Below, in pieces: positions 40,542-50,151 of a stretch of DNA of 64,000 nt. The notes beneath the pieces were generated by a model, which saw only the letters and a list, made by a program, of their open reading frames with translations, ran no database searches and had not been told where the DNA came from. Every line of letters starts with the position of its first letter. Positions within the stretch are counted from its first letter, which is position 1. The position numbers and the translations under genes are program-made. The stretch comes from Vibrio splendidus (GTDB taxonomy: Bacteria; Pseudomonadota; Gammaproteobacteria; Enterobacterales; Vibrionaceae): positions 124,001 through 188,000 of the forward strand of contig NZ_LNRF01000006.1 of NCBI RefSeq assembly GCF_001557875.1. Reading direction: 5' to 3'.

Positions 40542-42059
40542 TTAGTCTTGCCAATATGGCTCAACCTCAACACTGATTTGGCGTGTCTGTTCCATCGCAT
40601 GCAGAATGGACACTTCTTGACGAGCCAACCAACGCTCTAGCTGAACCTTCTCGTCACCTTCCAACTTCTCAGTCAAAGGCTCTAATGTTTTGAGTGCCAG
40701 CAAGTCATCAATACCTTGCACCATATCAGCCCATGGCAAGCGGAAGCTGTTTCGTTCAGCGTCATCATACAAACTCGCGAAGCCAACACCAGAATACAGA
40801 TTACGCATCAAACGGTATTGCTGTTCAATATACGCTTGGCTGGTCATCACTCGCTCTGGTGGGAAAGCTTCCATCAAGTCTGCCCATGTTCGATCGAGTT
40901 GCTGCACGGAAAACCATTCGATACCACGACCCATTTGTTCACGCGCTTTCTCATCTAAGAAAGGTTGCCAGCCACGAGATAAGATCCAGCGGCTCAGATC
41001 TAACAATAAACCAGTGTAACGAGCAGAGCTCAACAAGGTAAGCAGCTCTTCGCGATCGGGAAGTTGCTCTTGCATCTCTTTAAGCTCTGCGACCAAGAAC
41101 TTGCGCGCATCCAACTTACGTAGCACATGGCCTTTATCTTCGAGCAAGTCTTCGAAGTGATCATAGCTTTTCAGCCAATCGAGCTCTTGCTCAAGCCACT
41201 TGAGCTCTTGGCGTAAAATAGCACTTGCACGTCTTGGGACAATACCACCATAGATAGTGAAGGTTTGACGAATAAAACTGAGCGAGTGACTGATTTCATG
41301 CAGTGCTTCAATAGATTGGCGCTCGGTGAATATCTGCTCATGATAGTGCCAATGAGCGAGAGCGTGCTCTAAAGATTGAATGAAACACGATTCAACGGTA
41401 TCACTTTTGTCAGTATCAACTAAGGTCAAAGGAGTGACTTCATCTCCTTGATAACCTTGAGCAAGGCGGTAACCCTTAGCAGCTTTGCTTAGGTTACCCA
41501 AACGCATGCCACCTTGTTCGCAGAATTGGCGAGACAATGTAAATAGCGCATCCGTTTGACCGGATTTAAGTTCCAATTCGACTTCGCAAATCGGTTCTTG
41601 CAGGTCGCCTGATTCAACGAAGCCCTGGTCGAATGCGACCTCGACTTGACTGCCATCAGGCATACCAATCAACCACTGCTCGCGCGTGAAGTTGGTAGAG
41701 AATAGAGGAGTCAGCTCAGCTTGCAACGTTTCGATGTCTTTACCTGCTGGCCAGATGTCCTCTGGGTGCAGGGCTAACTTAGGTTCGTTGCTGTCGTGTT
41801 CTGCATTGTATTCAGGCCTTTGATGTAGGCCAGCAACCACACGACCAGCCGTCTTTACGGTTTGTACAAATACGTCATCAAAGCGTCGAATGCGTAAGCC
41901 TGTATCGTGCTTACGTAGCCAGTTGTCAGCGGTGTCAAAGTAGATGTTACCTAGCTCACGACAACTGTGCTGAAGTACTTTAGTTTCAGCAATTTTATTG
42001 CGTAAAGTCTCTGAAAATTCAGGAGAAACAAAAAACTTCAGTTCTATCTCGGTTTCCAT
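40542..42059 (-). CDS. ygiF: YgiF, CYTH-CHAD inorganic triphosphatase
   Basis: Protein of 505 residues. An N-terminal CYTH domain opens with the ExExK motif (METEIELKF) and contains LRIRRFDD; a C-terminal helical CHAD domain has the histidine/arginine-rich segments HEISHSLSFIRQTFTIYGG and PRRASAILRQELKWLE. The E. coli homologue hydrolyses inorganic triphosphate; CHAD domains bind polyphosphate. The ATG at 42057-42059 follows AAAGGT. In E. coli ygiF also neighbours glnE. Confidence 0.92.
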   Translation of the reverse strand: METEIELKFFVSPEFSETLRNKIAETKVLQHSCRELGNIYFDTADNWLRKHDTGLRIRRFDDVFVQTVKTAGRVVAGLHQRPEYNAEHDSNEPKLALHPEDIWPAGKDIETLQAELTPLFSTNFTREQWLIGMPDGSQVEVAFDQGFVESGDLQEPICEVELELKSGQTDALFTLSRQFCEQGGMRLGNLSKAAKGYRLAQGYQGDEVTPLTLVDTDKSDTVESCFIQSLEHALAHWHYHEQIFTERQSIEALHEISHSLSFIRQTFTIYGGIVPRRASAILRQELKWLEQELDWLKSYDHFEDLLEDKGHVLRKLDARKFLVAELKEMQEQLPDREELLTLLSSARYTGLLLDLSRWILSRGWQPFLDEKAREQMGRGIEWFSVQQLDRTWADLMEAFPPERVMTSQAYIEQQYRLMRNLYSGVGFASLYDDAERNSFRLPWADMVQGIDDLLALKTLEPLTEKLEGDEKVQLERWLARQEVSILHAMEQTRQISVEVEPYWQD

Positions 42060-42266
42060 AGTTATACCTTTCTGTGAAGATAGGGACAGGATATTGCCAA
42101 TTTGAAAAGTCGGCAAGTCAGAAATATCGCCCTTATGATGATCTAAAACAGTTTTAATGAGAGATTGATTAGGTTAACATGCGCGACTTTGTAGCCATCG
42201 CTTAACATTTCACCATGAATATGGTGTATGTTGTTTTAAGGTTATTATTTATTAGGTTGGATGACC

Positions 42267-42947
42267 ATGCCAGTAAATACAATTATGGGGTTATTTGCAA
42301 AGTCCCCAATTAAACCTTTGCAGCGTCACGTAGTATGCGTGAACGAATGTTGTTCTCACCTAGTTAATTTCTTTGAAGTTTCTTCAAAAGGTGACTGGGA
42401 AAAAGCATCAGAAATTCGAGCTCAAATTTCTCACCTTGAGAAAGAAGCTGACGTACTAAAACGTGAAATTCGCCTTAAACTTCCTCGTGGTTTGTTTATG
42501 CCAGTTGATCGCACCGATATGTTGGAGCTATTAACGCAACAAGACAAACTCGCAAACCTAGCGAAAGACATTGCTGGCCGTGTATATGGTCGTCAACTTG
42601 TCATTCCTGCTCCTATGCAAGAAAACTTCATCGCTTACGTTAAACGTTGTCTAGATGCAGCGAACCAAGCACAAAACGTAATCAATGAATTAGACGAATT
42701 ACTTGAGACTGGCTTTAAAGGCCGTGAAGTAACACTCGTTGCCGAAATGATTCATCAATTAGATGTAATTGAAGATGACACGGATGCGATGCAGATCGAA
42801 CTACGCCAACAACTAATGGCGATTGAAGGCGATCTGAATCCAGTTGATATCATGTTCTTATACAAAATTCTTGAATGGGTTGGTGGTATTGCAGATCAAG
42901 CACAGCGTGTTGGCGCTCGTCTTGAAGTAATGCTTTCTCGATCTTAA
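42267..42947 (+). CDS. TIGR00153/DUF47 family protein, PitA accessory
   Basis: Helical protein of 226 residues of the PhoU-like DUF47 family, beginning MPVNTIMGLFAKSPIKPLQ. It is placed directly before pitA, the usual context, and is thought to regulate low-affinity phosphate transport. ATG 42267 has AGGTTGG at proper spacing; the in-frame ATG 42261 is too close to it. Confidence 0.9.
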   Translation: MPVNTIMGLFAKSPIKPLQRHVVCVNECCSHLVNFFEVSSKGDWEKASEIRAQISHLEKEADVLKREIRLKLPRGLFMPVDRTDMLELLTQQDKLANLAKDIAGRVYGRQLVIPAPMQENFIAYVKRCLDAANQAQNVINELDELLETGFKGREVTLVAEMIHQLDVIEDDTDAMQIELRQQLMAIEGDLNPVDIMFLYKILEWVGGIADQAQRVGARLEVMLSRS

Positions 42948-42984
42948 ATCATACGTTAACCATATAACGAAGAGCATTTTTTGA

Positions 42985-43034
42985 ACAAACCACTTATGCG
43001 CTGAGTATTTCTCTCGCTGAGCGGTTTTTTGCGT
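42985..43034 (+). terminator. Possible terminator or attenuator between the DUF47 gene and pitA
   Basis: AAACC...GGTTT enclosing an irregular stem around CGCT...AGCG, followed by TTTTTTGCG. It may reduce readthrough into pitA. The fold is imperfect. Confidence 0.4.
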
Positions 43035-43075
43035 CTAAATTTGTTCCGCTTGTTATCAAACAACTAGGTATTACG

Positions 43076-44338
43076 ATGGATATCCTTGCTAACTACGGCA
43101 CTGTCCTGATTATTGTTGCAGCAGCTTTCGGTTTCTTGATGGCTATTGGTATTGGTGCAAATGACGTTGCGAACGCAATGGGCACCTCCGTAGGCTCTAA
43201 AGCTCTAACCGTTAAACAAGCGATCATTATCGCAATGATCTTTGAATTCGCAGGTGCTTACCTTGCGGGCGGCGAAGTAACAGACACTATCCGTAAAGGT
43301 GTTATCGAAACGTCTCTATTCGCTCATCAACCTGATGTACTCGTGTACGGCATGATGTCAGCACTTCTTGCTGCTGGTACATGGCTACTTCTCGCTTCTT
43401 ACATGGGCTGGCCTGTTTCTACGACTCACTCAATCATCGGTGCAATCATCGGTTTTGCTTGTATTTCTGTAGGTACTGAAGCGGTAGACTGGAACAGTGT
43501 TCAAGGTATTGTGGGCAGTTGGATTATCACACCCGTTATTTCCGGCTTCTTCGCTTACGTGATATTTGTAAGTGCTCAACGACTGATTTTTGATACAGAG
43601 AACCCGCTATTCAACGCGAAACGCTTTGTACCGGTATACATGTTCATCACAACGATGGTGATTGCACTTGTAACCATCAAGAAAGGTCTTAAGCACGTTG
43701 GTCTTCACCTAAGCAACACTGAAGCATGGGTTTGGGCTGCTGCCGTTTCTGCGCTTGTTATGGTCGGCGGTTACCTATATATCCAGAAGAAATTTGCTAA
43801 TCGTGAAGAAGACCACGGCTTTGCCGGTGTTGAAGGCATCTTCTCTGTACTAATGGTTATCACAGCTTGTGCAATGGCATTTGCACACGGTTCAAACGAC
43901 GTTGCGAACGCGATTGGTCCACTGTCTGCTGTTGTATCAACCGTTGAGCACATGGGTGAAATCACAGGTAAGAGTACTATCGCATGGTGGATTCTTCCTC
44001 TAGGTGGTTTCGGTATCGTTGTTGGTCTTGCAACAATGGGTCATAAAGTAATGGCAACCGTTGGTACTGGTATTACAGAATTAACACCAAGCCGTGGCTT
44101 TGCTGCACAACTTGCAACGGCATGTACGGTTGTACTAGCTTCAGGTACTGGCCTTCCAATCTCTACTACACAAACACTCGTTGGTGCAGTATTAGGTGTT
44201 GGTTTTGCTCGTGGTATCGCAGCTCTAAACTTAGGCGTTGTTCGTAATATCGTGGCTTCTTGGATTGTGACACTGCCAGCAGGTGCTCTACTTGCTGTTG
44301 TGTTCTTCTACGGAATTCAAGCTGCGTTTACTATGTAA
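43076..44338 (+). CDS. pitA: PitA-type inorganic phosphate transporter
   Basis: PiT family permease of 420 residues with about ten to eleven membrane segments and the duplicated signature: GANDVANAMGTSVGSKALT near residue 28 and HGSNDVANAIGPLSAV near residue 270. It imports phosphate with a cation, H+ or Na+; which one cannot be told from sequence. A terminator follows at 44430. Confidence 0.92.
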   Translation: MDILANYGTVLIIVAAAFGFLMAIGIGANDVANAMGTSVGSKALTVKQAIIIAMIFEFAGAYLAGGEVTDTIRKGVIETSLFAHQPDVLVYGMMSALLAAGTWLLLASYMGWPVSTTHSIIGAIIGFACISVGTEAVDWNSVQGIVGSWIITPVISGFFAYVIFVSAQRLIFDTENPLFNAKRFVPVYMFITTMVIALVTIKKGLKHVGLHLSNTEAWVWAAAVSALVMVGGYLYIQKKFANREEDHGFAGVEGIFSVLMVITACAMAFAHGSNDVANAIGPLSAVVSTVEHMGEITGKSTIAWWILPLGGFGIVVGLATMGHKVMATVGTGITELTPSRGFAAQLATACTVVLASGTGLPISTTQTLVGAVLGVGFARGIAALNLGVVRNIVASWIVTLPAGALLAVVFFYGIQAAFTM

Positions 44339-44429
44339 TCGCGACTGTGTTAGTGGATACTAGCGTCAGAATAGTGTGAGCTTCAGTAACGATATGTAAA
44401 TGCCATGTCATTATTGACTCAAACGCACA

Positions 44430-44460
44430 GAAAGGGAGGCTTTGCCTCCCTTCTTTGTTG
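44430..44460 (+). terminator. Terminator after pitA
   Basis: AAGGGAGGC-TTT-GCCTCCCTT hairpin then CTTTGTT. Confidence 0.85.
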
Positions 44461-44543
44461 CACCGCATAAAGAAACTAAATATTATTTGCTGATTGAGGC
44501 TGACTCATACGCCTACCCAATTTGAATCGTTAAGGGATTTACT

Positions 44544-45155
44544 GTGAAAAAACTGATTAGCTTAGTTTTGTTCGCAATGCTTGCGGCTCCGGCTGCCTTT
44601 GCACAAGACCGTTATATTGCTGACAAACTATTTACTTATATGCATTCTGGCCCAAACAACACCTTCCGTATCATCGGCAGTGTTGATGCTGGTGAAAAGA
44701 TTACATACCTACAAACTAACAAGAGCACGGGTTACACCCAGATTCAAGACAACCGCGGCCGTAAAGGTTGGGTTGAAAGTAAGTTTGTAAGCACAAAAGA
44801 AAGCATGGCACTACGTATGCCCAAGCTAGAGAAAGAGCTGACTGAAGTTAAAGGCAAGCTAGCGAACGCTCGTCAGAGTGCTGACAGCGAAAAAGCTGGC
44901 CTAGCGAGCTCTCTAGATTCTCGTAACAAGCAGATTGCTGAACTAGAACAGAACTACAGTGAAATTAGCCAACAGCTAACCAGCTCTCAAACAGAGAACC
45001 GTGAACTGCGCGCTAAGCTAGACACTCAAAAAGACGACCTACTATTAAAGTACTTCATGTACGGTGGTGGTGTTGCAGGTATTGGTCTACTTCTAGGCCT
45101 TGTTCTGCCACACATTATGCCTCGTCGCAGAAAGTCACCAAACGGTTGGGCGTAA
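44544..45155 (+). CDS. TIGR04211-type SH3 and coiled-coil membrane protein
   Basis: Protein of 203 residues: signal peptide (about 1-20, ending AFA), bacterial SH3 domain (about 25-88, with GWVESKFVS), a coiled coil (about 95-165) and one C-terminal membrane segment (about 170-188) followed by a basic tail RRRKS. Resembles E. coli YgiM, which is encoded near cca. Bacterial SH3 domains often bind peptidoglycan peptides. The exact function is unknown. Confidence 0.82.
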   Translation: MKKLISLVLFAMLAAPAAFAQDRYIADKLFTYMHSGPNNTFRIIGSVDAGEKITYLQTNKSTGYTQIQDNRGRKGWVESKFVSTKESMALRMPKLEKELTEVKGKLANARQSADSEKAGLASSLDSRNKQIAELEQNYSEISQQLTSSQTENRELRAKLDTQKDDLLLKYFMYGGGVAGIGLLLGLVLPHIMPRRRKSPNGWA

Positions 45156-45199
45156 ACTTAACGCTTGTATCAGGTACAGTAAATTCAGTATCGAATATC

Positions 45200-45231
45200 A
45201 AAAAGGAGCACCGAGGTGCTCCTTTTTATTT
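45200..45231. terminator. Bidirectional terminator
   Basis: AAAAAGGAGCACC-GAG-GTGCTCCTTTTT between the SH3 protein gene and the convergent gspB-like gene. Confidence 0.9.
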
Positions 45232-45259
45232 GCCTGTCATCTAGTGCACTTGGAACTCG

Positions 45260-46213
45260 CTAGCCTTTCCACTCGTACAGAGCTGGGATTTCTATCTTCT
45301 GCTGGTTGAACTCTATGATCACCGACTGTGGCTTAATCTCGAGTAACTGAATGTCTCGTCCAATCCAATCCCCTTGCGCCACCTCTTGGCCATTCACTTT
45401 GACCCAACGCTTGGTTTCGCTACTCGAATACATGTGAGTTTGTAAGTCTAACTTAGGTAACACCCCAGATAAGCTATTGGTATGCGTTTCCAACTCAATG
45501 ACCTGCGACCCTACTTGTCCTGCAGGTCTTGAATCCATAGGTTCAGGTGCGCTTTGTTGATCACCCATGATAGATTCAAGCTTCAATGCTAAATCAGGTG
45601 GTAACTCACTGAGGTCTAGCCCTTGCAATAAATCACTGTCCGATTGCAGAGCCCTATCCTCATTGCTTGCACCTGGCTGAACCTCAGGCTGAGCTAGTGA
45701 TAGCTCTGACTCTTCTGATGTTCGCGCACTGCTCTCCGAGCTAGCAACAGGCACAATAGCTCCACCAGCGACATTCGTACTTTCAGAGTCAATCTTTGCA
45801 TACATTTCTTGGCGCGGAAGTGTTTTCAAAGGTTGGCTTGCCGGTGCCGGACGAACGGCGAACAGTACTTCGTCTTCCGCACCTGCTGACGGGGCTTCCA
45901 TGCTTGCTATATCAGCCTCAGATATTTGAGGGTCAAGGTCTGACTGAAGCTTTAACTCTGGTAGATCTACATTGGCAACTTGGCTAATCGAGTTTTGCTG
46001 TTGATTGTATGATTGATAAACCAAGGTACCGCCTACCAACAAAGAAGGCACAAGCAAAAGAAGTAACCCCATGGCTAACGACGAACCACGTTTGTTGCTG
46101 ATGCCCTTTGCCGAGTTCGACACATGGTGATTTTGGTAGCCTTTAAAGCTAGGTTTATTGATAGATGATTGTGTAACCGAAGACTGATTCAGCTCGTGCA
46201 TAATACGTGACAT
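45260..46213 (-). CDS. gspB: GspB/ExeB-like type II secretion accessory protein
   Basis: Protein of 317 residues with a short cytoplasmic part, one membrane anchor (about 44-66), a long low-complexity periplasmic stretch rich in Ser, Glu and Pro, and a conserved C-terminal domain (about 245-317: LPKLDLQTHMYSS, RWVKVNGQEVAQGDWI). That last domain is typical of GspB. With ExeA it helps assemble the secretin in the outer membrane. The ATG overlaps the exeA stop by one base. Confidence 0.85.
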   Translation of the reverse strand: MSRIMHELNQSSVTQSSINKPSFKGYQNHHVSNSAKGISNKRGSSLAMGLLLLLVPSLLVGGTLVYQSYNQQQNSISQVANVDLPELKLQSDLDPQISEADIASMEAPSAGAEDEVLFAVRPAPASQPLKTLPRQEMYAKIDSESTNVAGGAIVPVASSESSARTSEESELSLAQPEVQPGASNEDRALQSDSDLLQGLDLSELPPDLALKLESIMGDQQSAPEPMDSRPAGQVGSQVIELETHTNSLSGVLPKLDLQTHMYSSSETKRWVKVNGQEVAQGDWIGRDIQLLEIKPQSVIIEFNQQKIEIPALYEWKG

Positions 46214-47880
46214 TAGCTTGCCCCTCCACTTAATGACATCAACTTCGGAGAATCAAGCTGAGCTAATCTTTGCAACCTTGCTAATGTTCGTTGACCTGCG
46301 ATGCCGTCAACCGACATACCTTGCCAAGTTTGAAACGCTTCAACCTTCATTTTTAATTCGTAATCAAATACATCACTACCAGACACAACCTCTCCCAACA
46401 CCTCAGAAAGCAACAAATCGAGCAAAGCCACAGCTTCACCTTGGTAACCCTCTTTCAGCGTCTCTCGCAGCGGCTGTTTCCAAATCGCGACATAATCACC
46501 CTGCCAGATCTGCTCTAGAGATTGCTTAGGCATGACTAAGAGTTTTTCGTTAACCAGTAGTTCGACAGAATCTTGTGATACGCCATAAAGCACAGCAAAC
46601 ACAGATTCTTGTTCTATGTCTAAGTTCAACACCACAGGAACGCCTAACTCAAGCAAGTCATCCAAGCTAGATTGTTGCTGTTCACATACGAAAACACTTT
46701 GCGGCTCGCTTAGACATAAACCGTCTCGCAATGAAGACTGGTACCCCCAAAGGGTGTATAAATCCTTGATAGCCAGCGAGCGGTTAGTCCCTTGCATCAA
46801 GTGTTGTTGAATATGTGCTGGCAGTGCGAACTTGTCTGTCTCAAACTCAACCACCTCAGGCGTATCCGCAACTAACGACCGTTGCATCTTTGCTGAACCT
46901 ACAGCTTGGACTTCACTTGAAGGTTTGGTTGTTAACCATGAATCTATGTACGTTGGGGCAAAGTTAAAGGTTGCCATCGCAAGTGCGACACTCAAGGTAG
47001 CTGCACCAGCGTACTGAACGAGCTTTGGTAGCACGCTCGTTGCGCGAGGTTTATCGACATGATAAACCTCGGCCTGAAAGGACATAACCTGCTGACACGC
47101 TCGGTTAACCGTTTCATTGCTCGGTGTTTGCTCTCCCTCATGAAAAGCTAACTGCAGCGCCTTATCACACACCAAGTTAATCAGCCTTGGAATGCCATGA
47201 GTATATTGAGCAATCAGCTTGACGGAGCGATTCGAGAACAACATCTGCTCGCCACCTGCCGTCTCCAGACGAAACGCGATGTACTTACCGGTCTCTTCAA
47301 TATTAAGAGGCAATAAATGGTAACGCCCTGTAATACGCTGCGCCAATTGACGCAGTTGCGTGGTCTGCAAATGCTGTTGTAATTCAGGTTGACCAACCAA
47401 CAATACTTTTAATAGCTTACGACTGTCGGTTTCCAAATTGGTAAGAAGGCGTAATTGCTCCAACACATCGGCAGCAAGGTGTTGAGCTTCATCTATCACC
47501 AATAAGGTTTGAATACCCTCTGCATGGCTATCCAATAAGAAGTAGTGAATCGCCTGACTCAGCTGCTTCAAGGATGCTTGTTCTGGGTACTCGACCTCAA
47601 ACTCATCGCAGATAGCTTCAAGTAAATCTGTATTGGAAAATGTAGGGTTAAGTATAAGGCCGGCTTGGGTCTGATTATCGAGTGAAGACAACATCGCCTT
47701 AGCGACCGTTGTTTTCCCTGTACCCACCTCACCAGTAAGCATCGCAAAGCCCCCACCCTCGCCTAAACCGGCTTGTAGGTTCTGCATTGCCTCTTGGTGG
47801 CGCTGACTCAAAAACAAATAGCGAGAATTTGGTACAATCGAAAATGGCATCTCAACGAAGCCAAAATATTCCTTATACAT
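46213..47880 (-). CDS. exeA: ExeA/GspA-like AAA ATPase with peptidoglycan-binding domain
   Basis: Protein of 555 residues from the ATG at 47878-47880 (MYKEYFGFVEMPFS), the start typical of the family; an in-frame extension upstream overlaps the divergent cca region and is not homologous. Walker A GEVGTGKT is at 50-57 and Walker B LLVIDEAQHL near 127. A membrane segment (about 290-312) leads to a periplasmic part ending in a peptidoglycan-binding domain (KVEAFQTWQGMSVDGIAGQRT). Works with GspB. Confidence 0.88.
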   Translation of the reverse strand: MYKEYFGFVEMPFSIVPNSRYLFLSQRHQEAMQNLQAGLGEGGGFAMLTGEVGTGKTTVAKAMLSSLDNQTQAGLILNPTFSNTDLLEAICDEFEVEYPEQASLKQLSQAIHYFLLDSHAEGIQTLLVIDEAQHLAADVLEQLRLLTNLETDSRKLLKVLLVGQPELQQHLQTTQLRQLAQRITGRYHLLPLNIEETGKYIAFRLETAGGEQMLFSNRSVKLIAQYTHGIPRLINLVCDKALQLAFHEGEQTPSNETVNRACQQVMSFQAEVYHVDKPRATSVLPKLVQYAGAATLSVALAMATFNFAPTYIDSWLTTKPSSEVQAVGSAKMQRSLVADTPEVVEFETDKFALPAHIQQHLMQGTNRSLAIKDLYTLWGYQSSLRDGLCLSEPQSVFVCEQQQSSLDDLLELGVPVVLNLDIEQESVFAVLYGVSQDSVELLVNEKLLVMPKQSLEQIWQGDYVAIWKQPLRETLKEGYQGEAVALLDLLLSEVLGEVVSGSDVFDYELKMKVEAFQTWQGMSVDGIAGQRTLARLQRLAQLDSPKLMSLSGGAS

Positions 47881-47964
47881 GTGCTGCCCTATAATTACGA
47901 TTAATGGAAAGTACCATTGCTTGCCGTAAAGTCCAGCAGTGATAAAACATTTCGAGGTGATAAG

Positions 47965-49233
47965 TTGCAAATATACGATAGCCTACCAGAAGAGAATGGG
48001 CTACAGCGCTATCTAGTCGGTGGGGCGGTGCGCGATAAGCTACTCAATATTGATAGCTATGATAAAGATTGGGTGGTAGTCGGCAGTACCCCTCAAGAGA
48101 TGGAAAGCCTCGGCTTCACTGCAGTGGGTAAAGACTTCCCGGTATTCTTGCATCCAAAAACCAAGGAAGAGCACGCACTGGCTCGTACTGAGAGAAAGTC
48201 CGGATCTGGTTACACAGGCTTCGAATGTTACTTCGCGCCAGATGTTAGTCTAGAAGAAGATCTCATGCGCCGCGATCTGACTATCAACGCTATTGCTCAA
48301 GATGATGAAGGCCAACTTTATGATCCTCACCATGGCCAGAAAGATCTCTCCGATCGTATCTTAAGGCACGTTTCAGACGCTTTTGTTGAAGATCCACTGC
48401 GTGTGCTGCGTGTGGCTCGCTTCGCAGCCAAGCTTCACCATCTCAACTTCACGGTTGCCCCAGAAACCATGGATATGATGAGTGAGATCGTCCAATCCGG
48501 TGAGCTGGCACATCTTACCGCCGAACGAGTTTGGCAAGAGTGGCACAAATCACTCAGTACACCACACCCTGAAGTGTTCCTTTCTGTATTAAAAGAGTGT
48601 GGTGCATTGGCAATCGTATTACCTGAGGTTGACGCTCTATTTGGCGTTCCTCAACCTGAAAAATGGCACCCTGAAATCGACACGGGGATTCACACTCTGA
48701 TGGTTGCTCAGCAAGCTGCACTATTAAGCCCATCGCTACCGGTACGCTTTGCTGCTCAAGTGCATGACTTAGGTAAAGGCGTTACACCTGAAAGTGAATG
48801 GCCAAGCCACAAAATGCATTGCCACACAGGTTTGAAAATCATTAAGAAGCTATGTGAACGAGTGAGAGTACCCAATGAATTCAGAGATCTTGCGCTGTTA
48901 GTGTGTGAGCAGCATTCTAATATCCATCGTGCAGGTGAGCTAAAGCCAACCACCTTTCTCAAAGTTCTCAACAAGTTCGATGTTTGGCGTAAACCAGATC
49001 GACTCAACGACATCTTGCTTTGCTGCCAAGCTGACCACGCAGGCCGTAGAGGGTTAGAAGATCAGCCTTACCCTCAAAAGGCTCGTTTTGAAGCGGCCTA
49101 TCAAGCGGCGCTTCAAGTTGAAGTAAAAGCGATCATTGCTGATGGCTTTAAAGGTAAAGATATTCGAGAAGAGCAAGAGAAGCGCAGAGCGGTGGCTATT
49201 GAAAGCGCGTTATCAGAAATCACTGATAGTTAG
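47965..49233 (+). CDS. cca: CCA-adding tRNA nucleotidyltransferase with HD domain
   Basis: Protein of 422 residues that adds or repairs the 3' CCA of tRNAs. The GGAVRD motif is at 19-24, the metal aspartates are in YDKDW (Asp33, Asp35) and RRDLTINA is near 110. The HD phosphohydrolase domain has HDLGKG near 255. I chose the TTG at 47965 since GAGGTG lies five bases upstream and LQIY then aligns with the usual MKIY start; an in-frame ATG at 47917 lacks this support. About 12 extra residues follow IY before LVGG. Confidence 0.92.
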   Translation: MQIYDSLPEENGLQRYLVGGAVRDKLLNIDSYDKDWVVVGSTPQEMESLGFTAVGKDFPVFLHPKTKEEHALARTERKSGSGYTGFECYFAPDVSLEEDLMRRDLTINAIAQDDEGQLYDPHHGQKDLSDRILRHVSDAFVEDPLRVLRVARFAAKLHHLNFTVAPETMDMMSEIVQSGELAHLTAERVWQEWHKSLSTPHPEVFLSVLKECGALAIVLPEVDALFGVPQPEKWHPEIDTGIHTLMVAQQAALLSPSLPVRFAAQVHDLGKGVTPESEWPSHKMHCHTGLKIIKKLCERVRVPNEFRDLALLVCEQHSNIHRAGELKPTTFLKVLNKFDVWRKPDRLNDILLCCQADHAGRRGLEDQPYPQKARFEAAYQAALQVEVKAIIADGFKGKDIREEQEKRRAVAIESALSEITDS

Positions 49234-49258
49234 TCTTCACTCCGTTAGTAAGCACGCA

Positions 49259-49290
49259 ATAAAAAACCCGCAACTAAGCGGGTTTTTCCG
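49259..49290. terminator. Bidirectional terminator between cca and uppP
   Basis: AAAAACCCGC-AACTAA-GCGGGTTTTT. Confidence 0.9.
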
Positions 49291-49333
49291 TTTCAATCTG
49301 TAGGACGAAACATTTGTCTTCGTAGGTCGAGCG

Positions 49334-50137
49334 CTACTGCATCATTAAGAAAGCAAATAGACCAAAACCTAGAATCAGGCGGTAGATAACAAACGGTGTC
49401 ATACCCATACGAGAGATAAGCTTCAAGAAGAAGTGGATACAGATATAAGCACTAATGAAAGAAACCACGATTCCCGTTAGTAAAGTGCCCACATGGATTG
49501 GGTCACCACTGGTCACTAACTTCAGACCCAAATAACCACCCGCTAGAGTGATGATTGGGATAGACATCAAGAAAGAGAATCGAGCTGCTGCTTCACGTGT
49601 GAAACCAAGATACAGCGCCGCGGTAATGGTTGCGCCAGAACGAGACGTACCCGGAATGATCGCCATTGCTTGAGCAAGACCAATAAATAACGCCTTTTTC
49701 CAACCCGCTTGGTATTCGTCATCGCGCAGGCTTGAGTTCTTATCCACCCACCATAACAACAGACCAAAGATAATCGTTGTCGTTGCGATCACCCACGCGC
49801 TACGCAGGTAAAGCTCAACAATATCTTTCATCAACAGACCAAAGATACACGCAGGAATCGTCGCGAGAATGATCATCCACGCTAACTTCGCTTCCTTGCT
49901 GCGATCACCTTTAAACACTGAACCAAAGAATGCGCTCAACAGAGAGACGACTTCTTTACGGAAATAGATAACCACGGCTGCCAAAGTACCGACATGGACA
50001 GCAACATCAAAAGCCAAGCCTTGATCTTCCCAACCTAAAACAGCAGAAGGAAGGATTAAGTGTGCTGAACTGGAAATAGGTAAAAACTCAGTAAAACCTT
50101 GCACCAACGCCAACATAAACGCTTCAAAATAACTCAT
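49334..50137 (-). CDS. uppP: UppP (BacA), undecaprenyl-diphosphate phosphatase
   Basis: Polytopic membrane enzyme of 267 residues that recycles undecaprenyl pyrophosphate to the monophosphate used by MraY. Motifs: [16 protein letters not shown] (about 15-30) and [14 protein letters not shown] (about 160-173). It follows folK by 14 bases. Confers bacitracin tolerance when abundant in E. coli. Confidence 0.96.
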   Translation of the reverse strand: MSYFEAFMLALVQGFTEFLPISSSAHLILPSAVLGWEDQGLAFDVAVHVGTLAAVVIYFRKEVVSLLSAFFGSVFKGDRSKEAKLAWMIILATIPACIFGLLMKDIVELYLRSAWVIATTTIIFGLLLWWVDKNSSLRDDEYQAGWKKALFIGLAQAMAIIPGTSRSGATITAALYLGFTREAAARFSFLMSIPIITLAGGYLGLKLVTSGDPIHVGTLLTGIVVSFISAYICIHFFLKLISRMGMTPFVIYRLILGFGLFAFLMMQ

Positions 50138-50151
50138 TACTTACCTTAAAA

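Noticed and set aside
40690..41041. Overlapping plus-strand frames of about 110 codons
   Set aside because: Antisense to ygiF; three frames open at once, as happens by composition.
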